From Diphasiastrum complanatum (Eukaryota > Streptophyta > Lycopodiopsida > Lycopodiales > Lycopodiaceae): a stretch of 64,000 nucleotides of DNA. The DNA is taken from assembly GCA_029204225.1 (NCBI GenBank), contig MU831894.1, positions 34,037 through 98,036 on the forward strand, given 5' to 3'. The position numbers were made by a program, and so were the translations under genes. Every line of letters begins with the position of its first letter. Position 1 is the stretch's first letter. Shown in pieces: positions 31,326-43,040 of this stretch. Below the pieces are notes generated by a model, which made no database searches, was not told where the DNA came from, and worked only from the letters and a program-made list of their open reading frames with translations.

Positions 31326-33841
31326 AGGGTATAATCCAGTGTTGGTCTGGTATGGGGGGATGGGGGGTTGACCCGGGTATCAACCCTGATACCCGGATAT
31401 GCACCCGGTTATCAAAGACCCTACCCTATTGGTCACTGAGAAAAAAATTTGAACGCAAAAACCTACCTCCCGATTACGTTTGGGAAATTTTTTTTGCAAA
31501 AACCTACCCGCCTGATATCAATTTCCAAATCTCGTTGTTGATACCAGAGTTTTATGCTGCACCTACACTCCCTAGTATGTGGACCCTGGTATGAGCAAGA
31601 AGGAGGTGGCTATGGATAGTTGCGCTCCTTCTGGAGTTGGCGGTGTCTATTGTCTATGAAAAGCTGCGCTCCTTCAGTACATCACATTCAAGAATCACAA
31701 TCACAACTAAATCTGCTTTGAATGGCCGCTTCAACGCTTCAACAACTTTGAACTCTGAACTGAGGTGAGGTATCAGAAATTTCGATTTTAAATTTGCTTT
31801 GAATTGAGGTTTTTGTTACTTGTTGCTTTTTTTTGTGTTTTGTGTCTCGTGAGTCTGCTGTCTGTTGTCTGGAGCAGTAGCTCTTGCCCAGCATGTGAAG
31901 GCACTGTTGGTTGAATTTAATTTGACAAAGAAGGTTATCGCTTATGTTAAAGATGAGGGTGCCAATCTCGAAACTCTCACCGATGCTCTGACTTCAGTTG
32001 TTTCATGTGAACCCCTGGCTCTTAGTGCACCATATCCGAGTGGTTGCTTTGGTCATGCTATGAGTAAGGCTTGTCAATATGCCACCAATGAGGCTAAGGT
32101 GGGAGGCGGCATGAAGGAAGTGAGCCTGAAGGATGCTCAAGATGCCCTTCATAAGACAATCACGTGGACCAAAAAATCTGGTAAGGGGAAGTTGGAATGG
32201 GATAAGGCTTGTATTGAGGCTGGATTACCACGCAAGAAACTGAAGACTCCGGTGAAAACAAGATTTGCTTCAAAGGTTATCTTGTTTCAAGAAACTTTGG
32301 AGTATGTCAAAGCTATCAACATCTGTTACTCTAGACAAACTTCAACATTGCAAGCTAGGGTATAGCTCGGGTAGTTATAGAAACATTGAATCTTGTTGTG
32401 CATCAATGCCTGCTCAATCAAGGTAGAGGTTATTGGTTACTTTCTGATGCACTTTCTTCTGCTCTTGGTATCATGGGGACAATGAGAAAGATTTTCGACT
32501 CACGTGTTGCTATTGTGCCTCCATTGCGATGTGGCAATTTTGACCAGGAGATCGAGATTTTGTATTCTACGTGTAGTGCATAGCTGAGAGATTGGTGCAA
32601 CAGTGACACCAATGTGCTTTTACCGCTCTTGAGCACTGCCATACAAACTCTGAATCCTAGTCGCACCGAAACTCCAAACCATGCACATGTTGATCCTCCA
32701 TCATACTCATTATTTGGATCTCTGGCTCTACTGAGGAAGCAAGTGAAGGATTGTTGAAATCCGACTTGTCTTTGTTTCGTCAGTTTCAAATTGACAATGC
32801 AGATAAGGTTCATCCTCTCAAATGGTGGTTTGAAAATGAAATTAGATTTCCCCAATGTGGGGTACCTTGCGCGATAGTTTCTTGGCATTCATGGCTCTCA
32901 AATTGAAACTGAAAGAATCTTTTCCATGGCAGGTGTGCTCACTAGTTTGAGACGTTGTCGTCTTGGGGTGGATAATCTTGACAAGCTTGTCATGATTTAT
33001 AAAAACTGGCCCAATGACGCTATAATAGATTGCAAGCTAGTTGAAGCAGGAAAGTTGGATGAATTTTTTGTTGTAGAGGACACTCTGGTTGAAGAAAACG
33101 AGAATCTGATTGTAGAGGCAGGGTTGTTTGACATTCAAGAATAAGTGTGCATTTGACTTAAGGTGAGATTTCGGTTGTCTTGCATGCTATGATTTGATGT
33201 CTTGCAGGCTGGCCAGATTTTATGAGTAATCTTGCTTGCTATGAGGCTAGTTGAATTGATGAGCTGACACATGGATGTGTGTTGTTTTTCAGGTGGCGTG
33301 CTTGGGGCAGATAGGTAGTTTAAGATAGGGGCAGATAGGTAGTTTAAGATAGGAGCTGCAAATAGGTAGTTTAGTTTTCATTATGAACATCTATTTTCAT
33401 TGGACCTTTAGTTGATTGATGGACTATATGATGGAGGCCTTGTTTCATTCACTTACGTAACTCTTTGCACAATGGATTACTTGACAATATACTGCTTGTG
33501 TCATGGATAGTGTGTTCTTTATATCATTGGCAGTTTGTGGCTTTCATCATAAACTTTGCAGTGTGCTTCAGTTTTGTAAATTTTTGGCTTGGTAAATTTC
33601 TGGCAACATATAATGGTACCCGGGTTGATGTATGGCAAGTATAGGAACTCAAGTACCGTTGTTGTTGTTGATAGGCAAAGTGTGGAGGAAAATTTAGTTA
33701 TTGATATCATACTGGCCCTAGAATCCAGTTTTTACGAGGTATTTGAGACCCTACCTGAGCCCAAAGCCAAAAAAATTCACACCATGAATCTGCTGGTATC
33801 ACAAAAACACGATACCAGACCAACATTGGTATAATCGCCCT
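31326..33841 (+). mobile_element. hAT DNA transposon, defective
   Basis: Terminal inverted repeats at 31326-31353 and 33812-33841 share GTTGGTCTGGTAT and neighbouring bases, with a few mismatches. They enclose a plus-strand hAT transposase relic. No clear 8-bp target duplication is visible, so the exact ends may be off by a few bases or decayed. A block CAGATAGGTAGTTTAAGATA is duplicated in tandem near 33310-33350. Confidence 0.75.
31865..33144 (+). pseudogene. hAT transposase, broken
   Basis: Cut-and-paste transposase. The first segment (31865-32365) has VIAYVKDEGANLETL, then GCFGHAMSKACQYA and KLKTPVKTRFASK, typical of the hAT core. A TAG stop and frame change lead to a second segment (32386-32583) and then the C-terminal hATC dimerisation block (about 32810-33030): HPLKWWFENEI, FLGIHGSQIETERIFSMAG, RRCRLGVDNLDKLVM and KNWP. 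The N-terminal BED zinc finger is absent and at least three stops or frame shifts are present, so it cannot mobilise itself. Confidence 0.85.
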
Positions 33842-34466
33842 AAAGTCCTTCCCATAGTAAGGACTCAACCTCCACCGGAGGTAGGAGGTTCAAAAAGTCA
33901 ACCTCCAAAGGCACGCTACCTCTAAAGGTACCCAGTTTCTTGTCTAACTATCATAAGATATCATGCGTATCCAGCCACCTATCATATGATGCCATGCATG
34001 TCGGAGGTAGATGGTACCTCTGACATGTGGTTGACCACCAATTTCAGTAGGCTGCCTCTTGTGGTAGCCTCTATCATGTGGCCCTACGACGAGTGTGGGG
34101 AGGGTAATGGACAAAATAGCCTTTTATGAAAGGTCGTGAAACCAAGTGAGACTTTTTTTATGAAAACTCTAATGCGCAATGACCGGCTAGTCTTCCAATT
34201 ACTTACATTAGATGTTCCAAAAATAGTTTAGAAGCTAGCGATTAGTACACATCATGAACAATGAACTACTACAATTACAAAACCAGTTGCGTCAAGTTTC
34301 ACAACGTAAGGTTAATCTAGGTCCACAATTACTGAAACAGAAGTTGAAACCATTATATCCTTGAGAACTCAAAATTTTGCATCCAACATATCATTTCATA
34401 CAAGAAGAAACTAGGCCTTTGTTTCTTACTTCTTACCCCTTTAGAACTGTATTGAGAGGTGCTACA
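33842..34466. other. No gene recognised
   Basis: Short inverted and direct repeats of GGAGGTAG/CTACCTCC-type sequence at 33870-34080. No coding similarity. Confidence 0.35.
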
Positions 34467-34916
34467 TGTTATGGCTATGTCCAATTACTAAGGATTTGGA
34501 ATGTCTCCAATGTCACGTTATTAGATTATGCCTCAATATTCTAGTCAAGGACAATTTGGTAATTAGTAGTTTGAGAGGACCTCAACTACTTCAATTGAGG
34601 ACATGTGGAGTAGTACATAGTGTGTGACGATTATTTGCATGGTGAGTGACTTTCAATTGGAACTGGAGTTAAGTCCAATCAAGCTATTGCATGGGCACAT
34701 GCACAAGCTTCTAGGATCTATTTATCCTAGGAAACTCGCCTTCCATCATCATTGGTTTTCAGGTTTTTCTTACATGTCTCATCTCTCTTATCAAGTATTC
34801 ACACCCCATGGCTTGGGGCTAAAGCTTTTGGTTACTAATTTAAATCTTCTTCTTGGTTGGATGGTTTGGCTCCTTCAAGTGTCCTTGTAAGCAAATTCAT
34901 TGGGTTGGTCTTTACA
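34467..34916 (+). repeat. Isolated LTR (copia-type, about 450 bp)
   Basis: Runs from TGTTATGGC to TTTACA and is followed by a primer-binding site, so it is the 5' LTR of a plus-strand element. The left boundary rests on the TGTT...ACA termini only. No gag-pol of this element is recognisable before C5 begins at about 35,950. Confidence 0.5.
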
Positions 34917-34917
34917 T

Positions 34918-34930
34918 TGGTATTAGAGCA
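34918..34930 (+). other. Primer-binding site after the isolated LTR
   Basis: TGGTATTAGAGCA differs from the initiator tRNA-Met signature at one base. Confidence 0.6.
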
Positions 34931-35950
34931 AGTCTTACGATTGGATCGAAAGTTGGAGTTTTCAGCTTTTTGGCTACTATTCCTTTAGGTGGTTAAATCT
35001 ATCTCCAACTGGCTTCTCAAATTTTCAAGCACTTTATGATTAATATCTTGGGTTTTGGCTTTGCCTAAAGCCAAAACTGAGAATTAGCAAAAAATTTCAT
35101 TGTTTGGCATACTAGTATGGTAGTATCTATATGTTTGCTAGCTTTACACTTGATTAACATTGTATGTGAATGATATGTGGTGTGCACAAGCATTATGGTA
35201 ACGGTTTATCAGTGATTGAAGGATTTTATGCCAATTGTGTGGAAATTGTACTAAGCTAAAATTAGGGAGACTAGGAACAATTGATCATATAACCACGTTT
35301 CTAGCTAGGAGCTGATGCTTAGGCTTCGTCTTTCACGTAAGTAGATGTTTTTGGGCTTAGTGGGGGCCGTTTTTGAATTAGTCAAGATCGTTTTTAGGTT
35401 GCATGCACTTTTGGAACATCAGACACAAAATAATTGACATTTTTTGTCAAGAAACTAACTTTCTTGTTACATAATCATTGTTTTTGAGGAGTTCCAAGCC
35501 CTAATAACTATAGGTAGGTTCTATACAACTACTATAAAGGTTTGTGTTAGCTACAATAGTCAGTAGTGGGTATAGGAAGCAAAAACAAGCAAAAACTTTT
35601 GAAATTTTACATTCTAACATTATTTTTTAAGGAAACGATGCATGATAGTGCCTTGACCTCTAGTCCTCAGACTTCTTGAGAATTTGCTTGCATGTGAGAG
35701 CCTACATACTACCTTTAGAGATTGCAACAACCCTACTATGAAATTTCATGGAAAACGCCTTCAAGAACCTCATAAAGTCTATATAATACACATCTTTCTC
35801 AATGCCTAGTAGATGTTTTAGTAAGGTGTTGTTGAACTCTATTTCAAGCCATGAAGTGAGTACTAGTGGTTTAGAAGCAGCATGTTTTGAAATAATGGCT
35901 AATTTTTTATCTCTCGCATTTGTTAACTTTACTTGTCATGATGATGTGGC
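34931..35950. other. Leader-like DNA, no gene recognised
   Basis: Follows the primer-binding site at 34918-34930. AT-rich, no protein similarity. Confidence 0.35.
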
Positions 35951-36400
35951 AGTTCTCTTTGTACTATAAAACACTTTCAATGTAGATTGAGAAGATCTGA
36001 TGACTTCTATTCCCAAAATGTAATGCAAATTACCAAGAGCATGCATCTAAAACTCCTTCTTAAGAGCATTCTTGATATCCTCCACATCTTGATTGTCTCC
36101 ACCACTCAAGATGATATCATCCACATAGATTAGCAAGATGGTAACATCATTTCCAGCAAACCTATAGTAAAGTGAATGATCATACTCACTCATAACAAAG
36201 CCTTGAGAGAATAAAAAAGTGTTAAGCTTAGCATACAAACTCCTTGGTGCTTGCTTAAGGCCATACAAACTCTTTTGTAGTAGACACACATGCTTGCGTG
36301 ATCTACACATATGTGAGCCTTGAAGGTACTTGTCTTTCCCTTGATGTTCTCCTTGGCTTTTGACTTGATGAAGGTCCATCATCATCACCATCCAAAGTAG
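35951..36400 (-). pseudogene. Copia element C5: reverse transcriptase fragment
   Basis: Minus strand: CLLQKSLYGLKQAPRS, LYAKLNTFLFSQGF, then LLIYVDDIILSGGDN with the catalytic YVDD intact, and after a stop HALGNLHYILGIEVI. The first ~150 residues of the reverse transcriptase, including the DVNNAFL region, are missing: the frame jumps from the integrase C-terminus straight to this block near 36310. RNase H and 3' LTR are absent. Confidence 0.85.
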
Positions 36401-37214
36401 GATCCTTTTCATCTACATCAAGAATGTTAGATCCATCCACACTACCATCAATCATGCTTGAAGACACTTTTGGAATGTTCCCCTCGTCAAAAATGACATC
36501 TCTACCAACAATCACTTTGTTAGAAGAAGGAATGTAAACCTTGTAGGCTTTACTCACCTCACTATATCCAACAAAAATACCTCTTCTTGAAGATGGATCC
36601 TCCTTGGTCCTATCATCAAGAGTAATGTTGACATAGCATGTGCATCCAAATGTCCTTAGAAAGTTGACACTCGGCCTCCTCTTGAATAGCATCTCAAAAG
36701 GTGTCTTTCCATCCAAAATAGCACTCGGCCACCTATTGCACAAGAAATTGGCACACAACAAAGCTTGATCCCAAAATGGTTTGTCAAGATTAGCACTTAA
36801 CCTCATAGCTTTAGCACTTTCATATAAAGTCCTATTCTTCCTTTCAGCCACTCCATTTTGTTGTGTGTACTCCCTCTTGATCCCATGCTCATCACAAAAG
36901 GCCTTGAACTTGGTAGATATGTACTCACCACCATTGTCACTCTTTAAGCACTTGATCTTTGTGGAAAATTGGTTCTCCCTTGCATTCTTGAACTTGATAA
37001 AGACATCATACACTTCATCCTTGTTCTTTAGTCGATAGATCCAACAAAATATACTAAAATCATCAATGAATGTTACATACATCTTAGCTCCACTATTGCT
37101 AATTGTAGTAAATCCATCAATATTCGAATGTACAAGTTGAAAAGGCTTTGTAGAAGTAGATATAGATCTAGTATAAGGTAGTCTATGTGACTTAGCAAAG
37201 CACAAGACTTGCAA
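36330..37214 (-). pseudogene. Copia element C5: integrase
   Basis: A long open minus-strand frame with LVHSNIDGF, YVTFIDDFSIFCW, IKCLKSDNGGEYIS and, after a short deletion, TQQNGVAERKNRT with the catalytic Glu. The post-core blocks LRTFGCTCYVN and FVGYSEVSKAYKVY follow, then an acidic linker (DVDEKDPTLDGDDDG). About five residues before QQNG are missing, which shortens the Asp-to-Glu spacing. It is one of the better preserved frames in the window. Confidence 0.9.
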
Positions 37215-37219
37215 ACATG

Positions 37220-37622
37220 TTAGATGCCACTTAAGGAACTTGGAAGACCTATCACAATCTTCTTCCTAGCCATTACCTCCAATGACTTGAAGTTGAGGTG
37301 TCCCATCCTTTTATGCCAAACCTCATGAATAGGTATTTGCTCCCTTGCAACACATCCAACTTGGTTAGCAATAACACAAGCATCTAGTTTGAACAACTTC
37401 CCTTGTCTTTTACCTTTTCCAATCAAGACATCCTTCCTTTTGATCAAACAAGCATCTCCATCAAACTCCACCTTGAGGCCTTTACTTAGCATTTGACTCA
37501 CACTAAGCAAATTCTTGGTAATAGATGGAATAAACAAGACATCCTCCAAATGAACATTCCTATTTGTAGAGAGAGAAATAGGAATTGTGCCAATCCCTTT
37601 GACTGCACACTCACCATGGTTA
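37220..37622 (-). pseudogene. Copia element C5: protease C-terminus and pre-integrase
   Basis: Minus strand: NHGECAVKGIGTIPIS, LEDVLFIPSITKNLLSVSQM, then the pre-integrase zinc part, VWHKRMGHLNFKSLEVM. The frame ends in a stop before the Cys pair. At the high-coordinate edge C5 is cut by the C6 LTR. The rest of the C5 protease and gag is found beyond C6, partly in inverted orientation (42812-43040) and partly direct (43711-44196). Confidence 0.85.
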
Positions 37623-37625
37623 GCT

Positions 37626-38187
37626 CGAGTCAAGAAGAGGTGGTTGTGTCTATTTGGTAGAGGTCCCTACTTTACAGGATCTAGACCTTGATTTGATATG
37701 AGATTTTGACCAACCATGCACTGCACTACCAAGCATGACTCTAGGAAATAGACTAGGGTTTCATTTTAGGGCAAGAAGAGCGAGTTAACTTCCTTATTAC
37801 ATGCTAAAAATTCACCTAACTCTACAAAAGAAGTGAGTTTTACTATGTATTCAATCCCTTCATAGTGAGGAGATAGATTATTTTTGAAGCTACATTGGCA
37901 ATCTCGAGTTTGTTCTCTCTATGTGAATTGAGTTTGTGATCCAAATGAAACCAACACTTTGAGTACTTGAAACTCTGTTCTAAATCCATACAGCAAGCTG
38001 TTCTTTACACTGTAGACTTGGATTTGTGTCTTTGATCTTTGTTTATGATTATTAATGCTTGTTGTGTGTCAAATTGGCAATCTAGATCAAGATTTGTTGA
38101 CTAGTTTTTTGATGCATTGATTAAGCAAGTACATAATCACTCTTGTGGATATTCTAAGATCCATTTATGGTCTACTATACTTTCACA
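37626..38187 (+). repeat. C6 5' LTR
   Basis: Matches 42693-42811 and the reverse complement of 43295-43710, which together make the 3' LTR. It begins CGAGTCAAGAAG where the 3' copy has TGAGTC, so the terminal T is mutated, and it ends TTTCACA next to the primer-binding site. Confidence 0.85.
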
Positions 38188-38200
38188 TGGTATCAGAGCC
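38188..38200 (+). other. C6 primer-binding site
   Basis: TGGTATCAGAGCC, the initiator tRNA-Met signature, immediately after the LTR. Confidence 0.9.
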
Positions 38201-38655
38201 AAGTACAAGAGTTTTTGATCATTGATCTATCAAATCCATTTTTAGCAACTATTGGTGCTAAAAGCTAGTCTTGTGAGGGCGAGCTAGAGGCTAAGTTTGG
38301 TGAGGGGATTTGATCTCAAACTTGAAAGGAATAAAAATTCGTACTGTTCACACATGTGGTCACTTATGAAACAACTGTAAATTCAATTTGAGAGCTTTTG
38401 ATGTAATTTTTGTTGGAAATCCTAGAATAAGCTACCAAGATCAAGTGCCATTGATTAGATTTGATATAGGTTCATGAGATCTAGTTAATCTAGGCTGAAA
38501 TCAAGTCCTTAAACTTGTTTTATAGGTCTTGAAAGTACATCAAAGTGTGTGAGGGAGATTAAGCCATTTCTTTGTCCAAAAATAGCCAGGATTGGCAAGA
38601 TTTGTTTGAAAGTAGATTTCAAATCATCTTATCTTCATTCTAGCTTTGTGAGGGA

Positions 38656-39450
38656 GTGGCTAGTGAGAGATTGAATTCTACTAATTATGCAATTTGGAAG
38701 ATTAGGATGGAGTCACTCATGGTGCTCCAAGACCTTTATGAGTTTCTGATTGAAGATGAAGATGAACCTCTAGGTGCACATGAGTTAGCTAGATACAAGA
38801 AGAGATCTAGGCTTGCACTTCACTGTGTGAAGATGAATGTAAGCAATGATTTGTTGAGAGAAGTATCAGCATGCACTAGTGCTAAAGAGGCTTGGAACTC
38901 TTTAAAATCAATCTATGAATGTAGTAACACTTCTAGAGTACTTATGCTTAGAAATCAAATTTTGCAAAGCATGAGGAGAAGTGAAGAAAGTGCACAAGAT
39001 TATGTGCTTAGAATCAAATCTCTGAATAGGGAGTTGGCTTCCATTGGAGAGAAGATTCAAGATGGAGAGCTTGTACAAATTGTTCTTAATGGTTTGGGAA
39101 GTGATTTTTCAAATGTGGTCCAAGGCTTTGCAATTCAAGACACTTTGCCCACTATATAAAAGCTTCATAGTGTATTAGTGGTTGAAGAGTATAGGATGTT
39201 GCACACCAAAGCAAGATTAAACTCAATGTCTTTGCAGGATGGTGATGAGAAATCCAATTTCTCATTTAAAAGCAAGAAGAAGACCAATAAAAAGAAGAAG
39301 CATTCCAAGGAGGCCAATTGGTGCATCAAGCTCAAAGGGAAAGATAAAAAATAAATCCAAGTTGAAGTGCTTTTTCTGTGGGAAGAAAGGGCATTTTGCA
39401 TCAGAATGTCTCAAGAAGAAGAAGGCACAAGAGAGCAAGCAAAGCAACAT
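38656..39450 (+). pseudogene. Copia element C6: gag
   Basis: Starts near VASERLNSTNYAIWKIRMES (the expected ATG is GTG here). It continues through LALHCVKMNVSNDLLREV, AWNSLKSIYE, LRNQILQSM and VLNGLGSDFSNVVQ. A TAA at about 39157 breaks the frame, and the zinc knuckle CFFCGKKGHFASEC (39370-39410) lies in another frame. The relation to C11 gag is close, so C5, C6 and C11 are related lineages. Confidence 0.85.
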
Positions 39451-40009
39451 TGCACATCAAGTGGAGGAGGATGAAGAAGAATCATCCTTGATGGTTTCTA
39501 ACACACCACCATCATCCAAGTACAACACCAATGATTCTTGGTGGATTGATAGTGTGGCTAGCTCCCACATGACATATCAAAAGGACTATTTCTCCACTTT
39601 ACTTTCTTACAATGATGTACATAGATCTACCTATACTGCAAGCAATCAAGAATGTAAGATAGGTGGTATTGGAACCCTTCCATTGTATGTTGGATCATCC
39701 AAGAGGATGAATATTGAGAATGTCCTTTGTTTTCCTAAGTTAACTAAGAATTTGCTTAGTGTTGGCCAATTAATGGATAATGGCCTTGATGTACACTCTA
39801 AGCATGGAGTTTGTTTCATCCTTAGAAATGATGAATGTATAGCAAAAGGCTTTAATCAAGGTAGATTGTTTAAGCTTGATGCTAATGTTGCAATTGAGAG
39901 TGTGAATTTGGCAAAGGTGGAGATATCAAAGGTGGAGCTATGGCACAAAAGGTTGGGCCACCCAACTTCAACAATGTGTGCAAACGGAGCTTGCACTCGA
40001 CCTCCCTAG
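39451..40009 (+). pseudogene. Copia element C6: protease and pre-integrase
   Basis: WWIDSVASSHMTYQKDYFST near 39540 is the protease active-site block with Gly of DSG changed to Val. Then IGGIGTLPLYVG, NVLCFPKLTKNLLSVGQLM and the pre-integrase start VELWHKRLGHP near 39930. The reading frame then shifts and stops. Confidence 0.85.
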
Positions 40010-40800
40010 GCATTTTTCAAAGTGTGGAAGGATGTGTGAAGCATGTAGCCTCTAAAAGGCTTATAAACTACCCTTCTCAAGATCCACAACAAGATCTAGC
40101 ACTCCTCTTGAAATCATCCATTCGGATGTTCATAGTTTTTCATGAGATTCTAATGGTGGTGCCAAGTATTATGTAATCTTCATTGATGACTATTCTAGAT
40201 ATTGTTGGATTTACCTCTTTTGTAGTAAATCTTTGATGTATGATTCATTTTTAAAGTTCAAAACTCTTGTAGAAAATTAACTTAGTACCAAGATCAAAGT
40301 ATTAAAAAGTGATAATGAAGGTGATTATATCTCAAATAAGTTGATTGAGTTTTGTAATTCTAATGGCATAAAGAGGGATTTGTCATGTCCATATACCCAT
40401 CAAAAAAATGGAGTAAGTGAGAGACAAAATAGATATCTTTGTGAGTGTGCTAAGGCCTAAGGCTAGATGCTTCTCTACCCAAAACATTTTGGGGTGAGAC
40501 AATAACATGTGCAAATTTCTTGTGCAATAGATTGCCTAACCAAGCCATTGGTGGAATCACACCATATGAAACTCTATTTGAAGAGAAATCCAATCTCAAG
40601 GATCTCAAAATTTTTGGATCCATTTGCTATGTATGCCAATCCTTGGATACAAGGAAGAATGATGATGCAACCTCCATCAAAGACATCTTTGTAGGATATG
40701 GTGAGAATAGCAAAAGTTATAGAGTCTTCGATCCCATCACTAGCAAAGTGATAGTGAGTAGGGATGTTATTTTTTATGAAGGACATGTTTGTGAATTGGA
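40010..40800 (+). pseudogene. Copia element C6: integrase
   Basis: Badly broken core: LEIIHSDVHSFS-like, FIDDYSRYCWIYLF near 40180, LKSDNEGDYIS near 40310, HQKNGVSERQNRYLCECAKA near 40400 (catalytic Glu present). A cleaner stretch follows (LPNQAIGGITPYETLFEEKS, then KIFGSICYVCQS and VIVSRDVIFYEGHV at 40520-40790). At least five stops or frame shifts. Confidence 0.8.
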
Positions 40801-41009
40801 TGATAATGCTACTAATCATCTTGATGCCAAGGATCATGCTAGGATGGAGGAGGAGCTTCCAAGTGATGAACAACTTGAGGATCCACCTCAAGATGCAAGA
40901 ACTCCAAGAAGATCGACAAGAGCAAGGGCTGAGCGATTGAGGCTCACCGATGATGGCAAAGGTGAGATCAAAGGGAAGGCTCATCATCTTTCACATCTTA
41001 CACTTTTCT

Positions 41010-41800
41010 TACTAGATGAGCCAACATGCTATGAAGCTGCTTGTAAATCTAAGAGTTGGATGAATGCTATACAAGTAGAGTATGATGGTCTCATTGAGAA
41101 TCATACTTGGGATCTTGTGAATCTTCCTCAAGGGAAGAAACCACTTGATTGCAAGTGGGTGTATAAATTGAAGTATAACCAAGATGGATCAATAAGTAAG
41201 CATAAAGTTAGGCTTGTAGCAAAAGGGTTTTTACAAACCAAAGGCATTGATTATGATGAAACTTTTGCGTGGCTAAGCTTGTTAATATTAGATTGATCAT
41301 TAGTCTTCCTACTACATTCAATTGGAAGCTATTCCAACTTGATATCAGAAATGCTTTCCTCAAAGGTTATTTGGAGGAGGAGATCTAAATTAGGCAACCT
41401 GAGGGCTTCATCAAGGCAAAGCATGAAAGAAAGGTATGTTTGTTGAAGAAGAGCCTTTATGGGCTCAAGCAAGCACCTAGAGCATGGTACTCTAGGCTAA
41501 ACTCTTTTTTCATTTCCATCAATTTTGTATTGAGTGCATATGATCCATCATTGTATATAAGAGTTCATGATGGTAAGATCATTATTCTGGTATTGTATGT
41601 AGAGATGACATTATTTGAGTGGTAATGATCTAGATGGAATTAGAGATGTAAAAATTGCTTTTCCAAAAGAGTTTAAGATGTAGATCTCAGCCTATTAAGC
41701 TTCATTCTAGGAATAGAAGTTATTAGAGGATGTGATTTTAGATTCATTTGTCAATATAAGTATGCTACATCCATCCTAGATAGATTTGGAATGAGGAATT
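41010..41800 (+). pseudogene. Copia element C6: reverse transcriptase
   Basis: N-terminal part in frame to 41296 (SWMNAIQVEYDGLIENHTWD, then CKWVYKLKYNQDGS, LVAKGFLQTKGIDYDETFA). Beyond a shift come LDIRNAFLKGYLEEEI, LKKSLYGLKQAPRAWYSRL and VLYVEMTLFEW, where the YVDD box is mutated. Non-functional. Confidence 0.85.
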
Positions 41801-42042
41801 ATAAAGGCACTGAGGCTCCAATGGAGCAACATGTAAAAGCATCTATTGATGGTGATGAAGCATCCTTGAGGACATCACTTTGTATAGAAGGCTTATAGGC
41901 TCCTAAATATAATTGACTATAACTAGACATGATCTTGGTTATAGTGTTGGTAAGTTTAGTCAATTCATGCAAAGTCCTTTCACATTGGAAGATGGCCAAA
42001 AGAGTTCTTAGATAAATCTCATCTACTAAGAATTCTGGCATT

Positions 42043-42530
42043 TTGTATAGAGGGACTAATGTTGGCTTAAGACCCTATAGTGACTCGGATTTTGCGGGTG
42101 ACAAAGTGGATAGGAAATCAACAAGTGCCTTTGCCACCTTTCTATGTGATGGAGTAGTATCATGGCTTTCCAAAAAGCAAGATACAACCTGCTTATCTTC
42201 CACCGAATCCGAATACATGGCCTTGACATCAACATGTAAGGAGGTCTTGTGGCTCAAAAGGCTATTGGTGGAACTTCATGTCATCAAGGAGGAGATCCCA
42301 ATCATCTATTGTGACAACCAATCAGCCCAATCACTAGCCACTAATCCTACATTCCATGCAAGGAGCAAGCACATCAAGATTGCTCATCAATTTGTGAGGG
42401 AGAAAGTGCAAGCCAAAGAGATCAAGCTCTAACATGTGCCATCATCAAGTTGCTTGGCTGATTTGTTTACTGAATCTTTATCTAAAGATTCATTTTTCAA
42501 GCTTAGATCTTCAATTGGAGTGATTGATAA
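42043..42530 (+). pseudogene. Copia element C6: RNase H
   Basis: LRPYSDSDFAGDKVDRKSTS with the first Asp, then VVSWLSKKQDTTCLSSTESE and YMALTSTCKEVLWLKRLLVE, then the YCDNQSAQSLATNP block and the HIKIAHQFVREKVQ tail. Well preserved to a stop at about 42430, then FTESLSKDSFF on to the 3' end. This is the last domain before the polypurine tract. Confidence 0.9.
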
Positions 42531-42671
42531 AAGCATCATTGTTTCCAAGGCTAGATTTGAGGAGGAGTGTGAAAAATTGCCAACATTGGCAAATCTAGCC
42601 ATGTAGCATATTGTACATTTTTGTGTATAGATGTTTTCACACATGTATGGTCAAAGTGTCACATGGAAATC

Positions 42672-42690
42672 CACTCCTAAAGGGGGTTAA
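42672..42690 (+). other. C6 polypurine tract
   Basis: CTCCTAAAGGGGGTTAA just upstream of the 3' LTR; it primes plus-strand DNA synthesis in LTR elements. Confidence 0.7.
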
Positions 42691-42692
42691 CT

Positions 42693-42811
42693 TGAGTCAA
42701 GAAGAGGTGGGTGTGTCTATTTGGTAGAGATCCCTACTTTATAGGATCTAGACCTTGATTTGATGTGAGATTTTGACCAACCATGCACCTACCAAGCATG
42801 ACTCTAGGAAA
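42693..42811 (+). repeat. C6 3' LTR, first part
   Basis: Matches the first ~120 bp of the 5' LTR at 37626. It stops abruptly at CTCTAGGAAA, where inverted DNA begins. Confidence 0.85.
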
Positions 42812-43040
42812 CTCTTGATGAAGAAGGTGTTGATGAACAATTTTCAAATGACGCGTTTGTTATGTCATAATGCTTGTTGGCTAATCATGGAGATATTGAG
42901 CCTTGGTGGATTGATAGTGGAGCTACATCACATATGACATTTCATGAGGAGTATTATTCATCATTGATGGTATTTGAAGGTGACAAGAAGGTGATCTACA
43001 TGGCCAATGGTGGTGAGTGTGCAATCAAAGGGCTTTTCAT
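42812..43040 (+). pseudogene. C5 protease fragment, inverted
   Basis: The plus-strand frame reads WWIDSGATSHMTFHEEYY with an intact D-S-G-A, then VIYMANGGECAIKG. It is the missing upstream part of the C5 protease, but C5 is otherwise on the minus strand. It lies within the 42812-43710 inversion. Confidence 0.85.
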
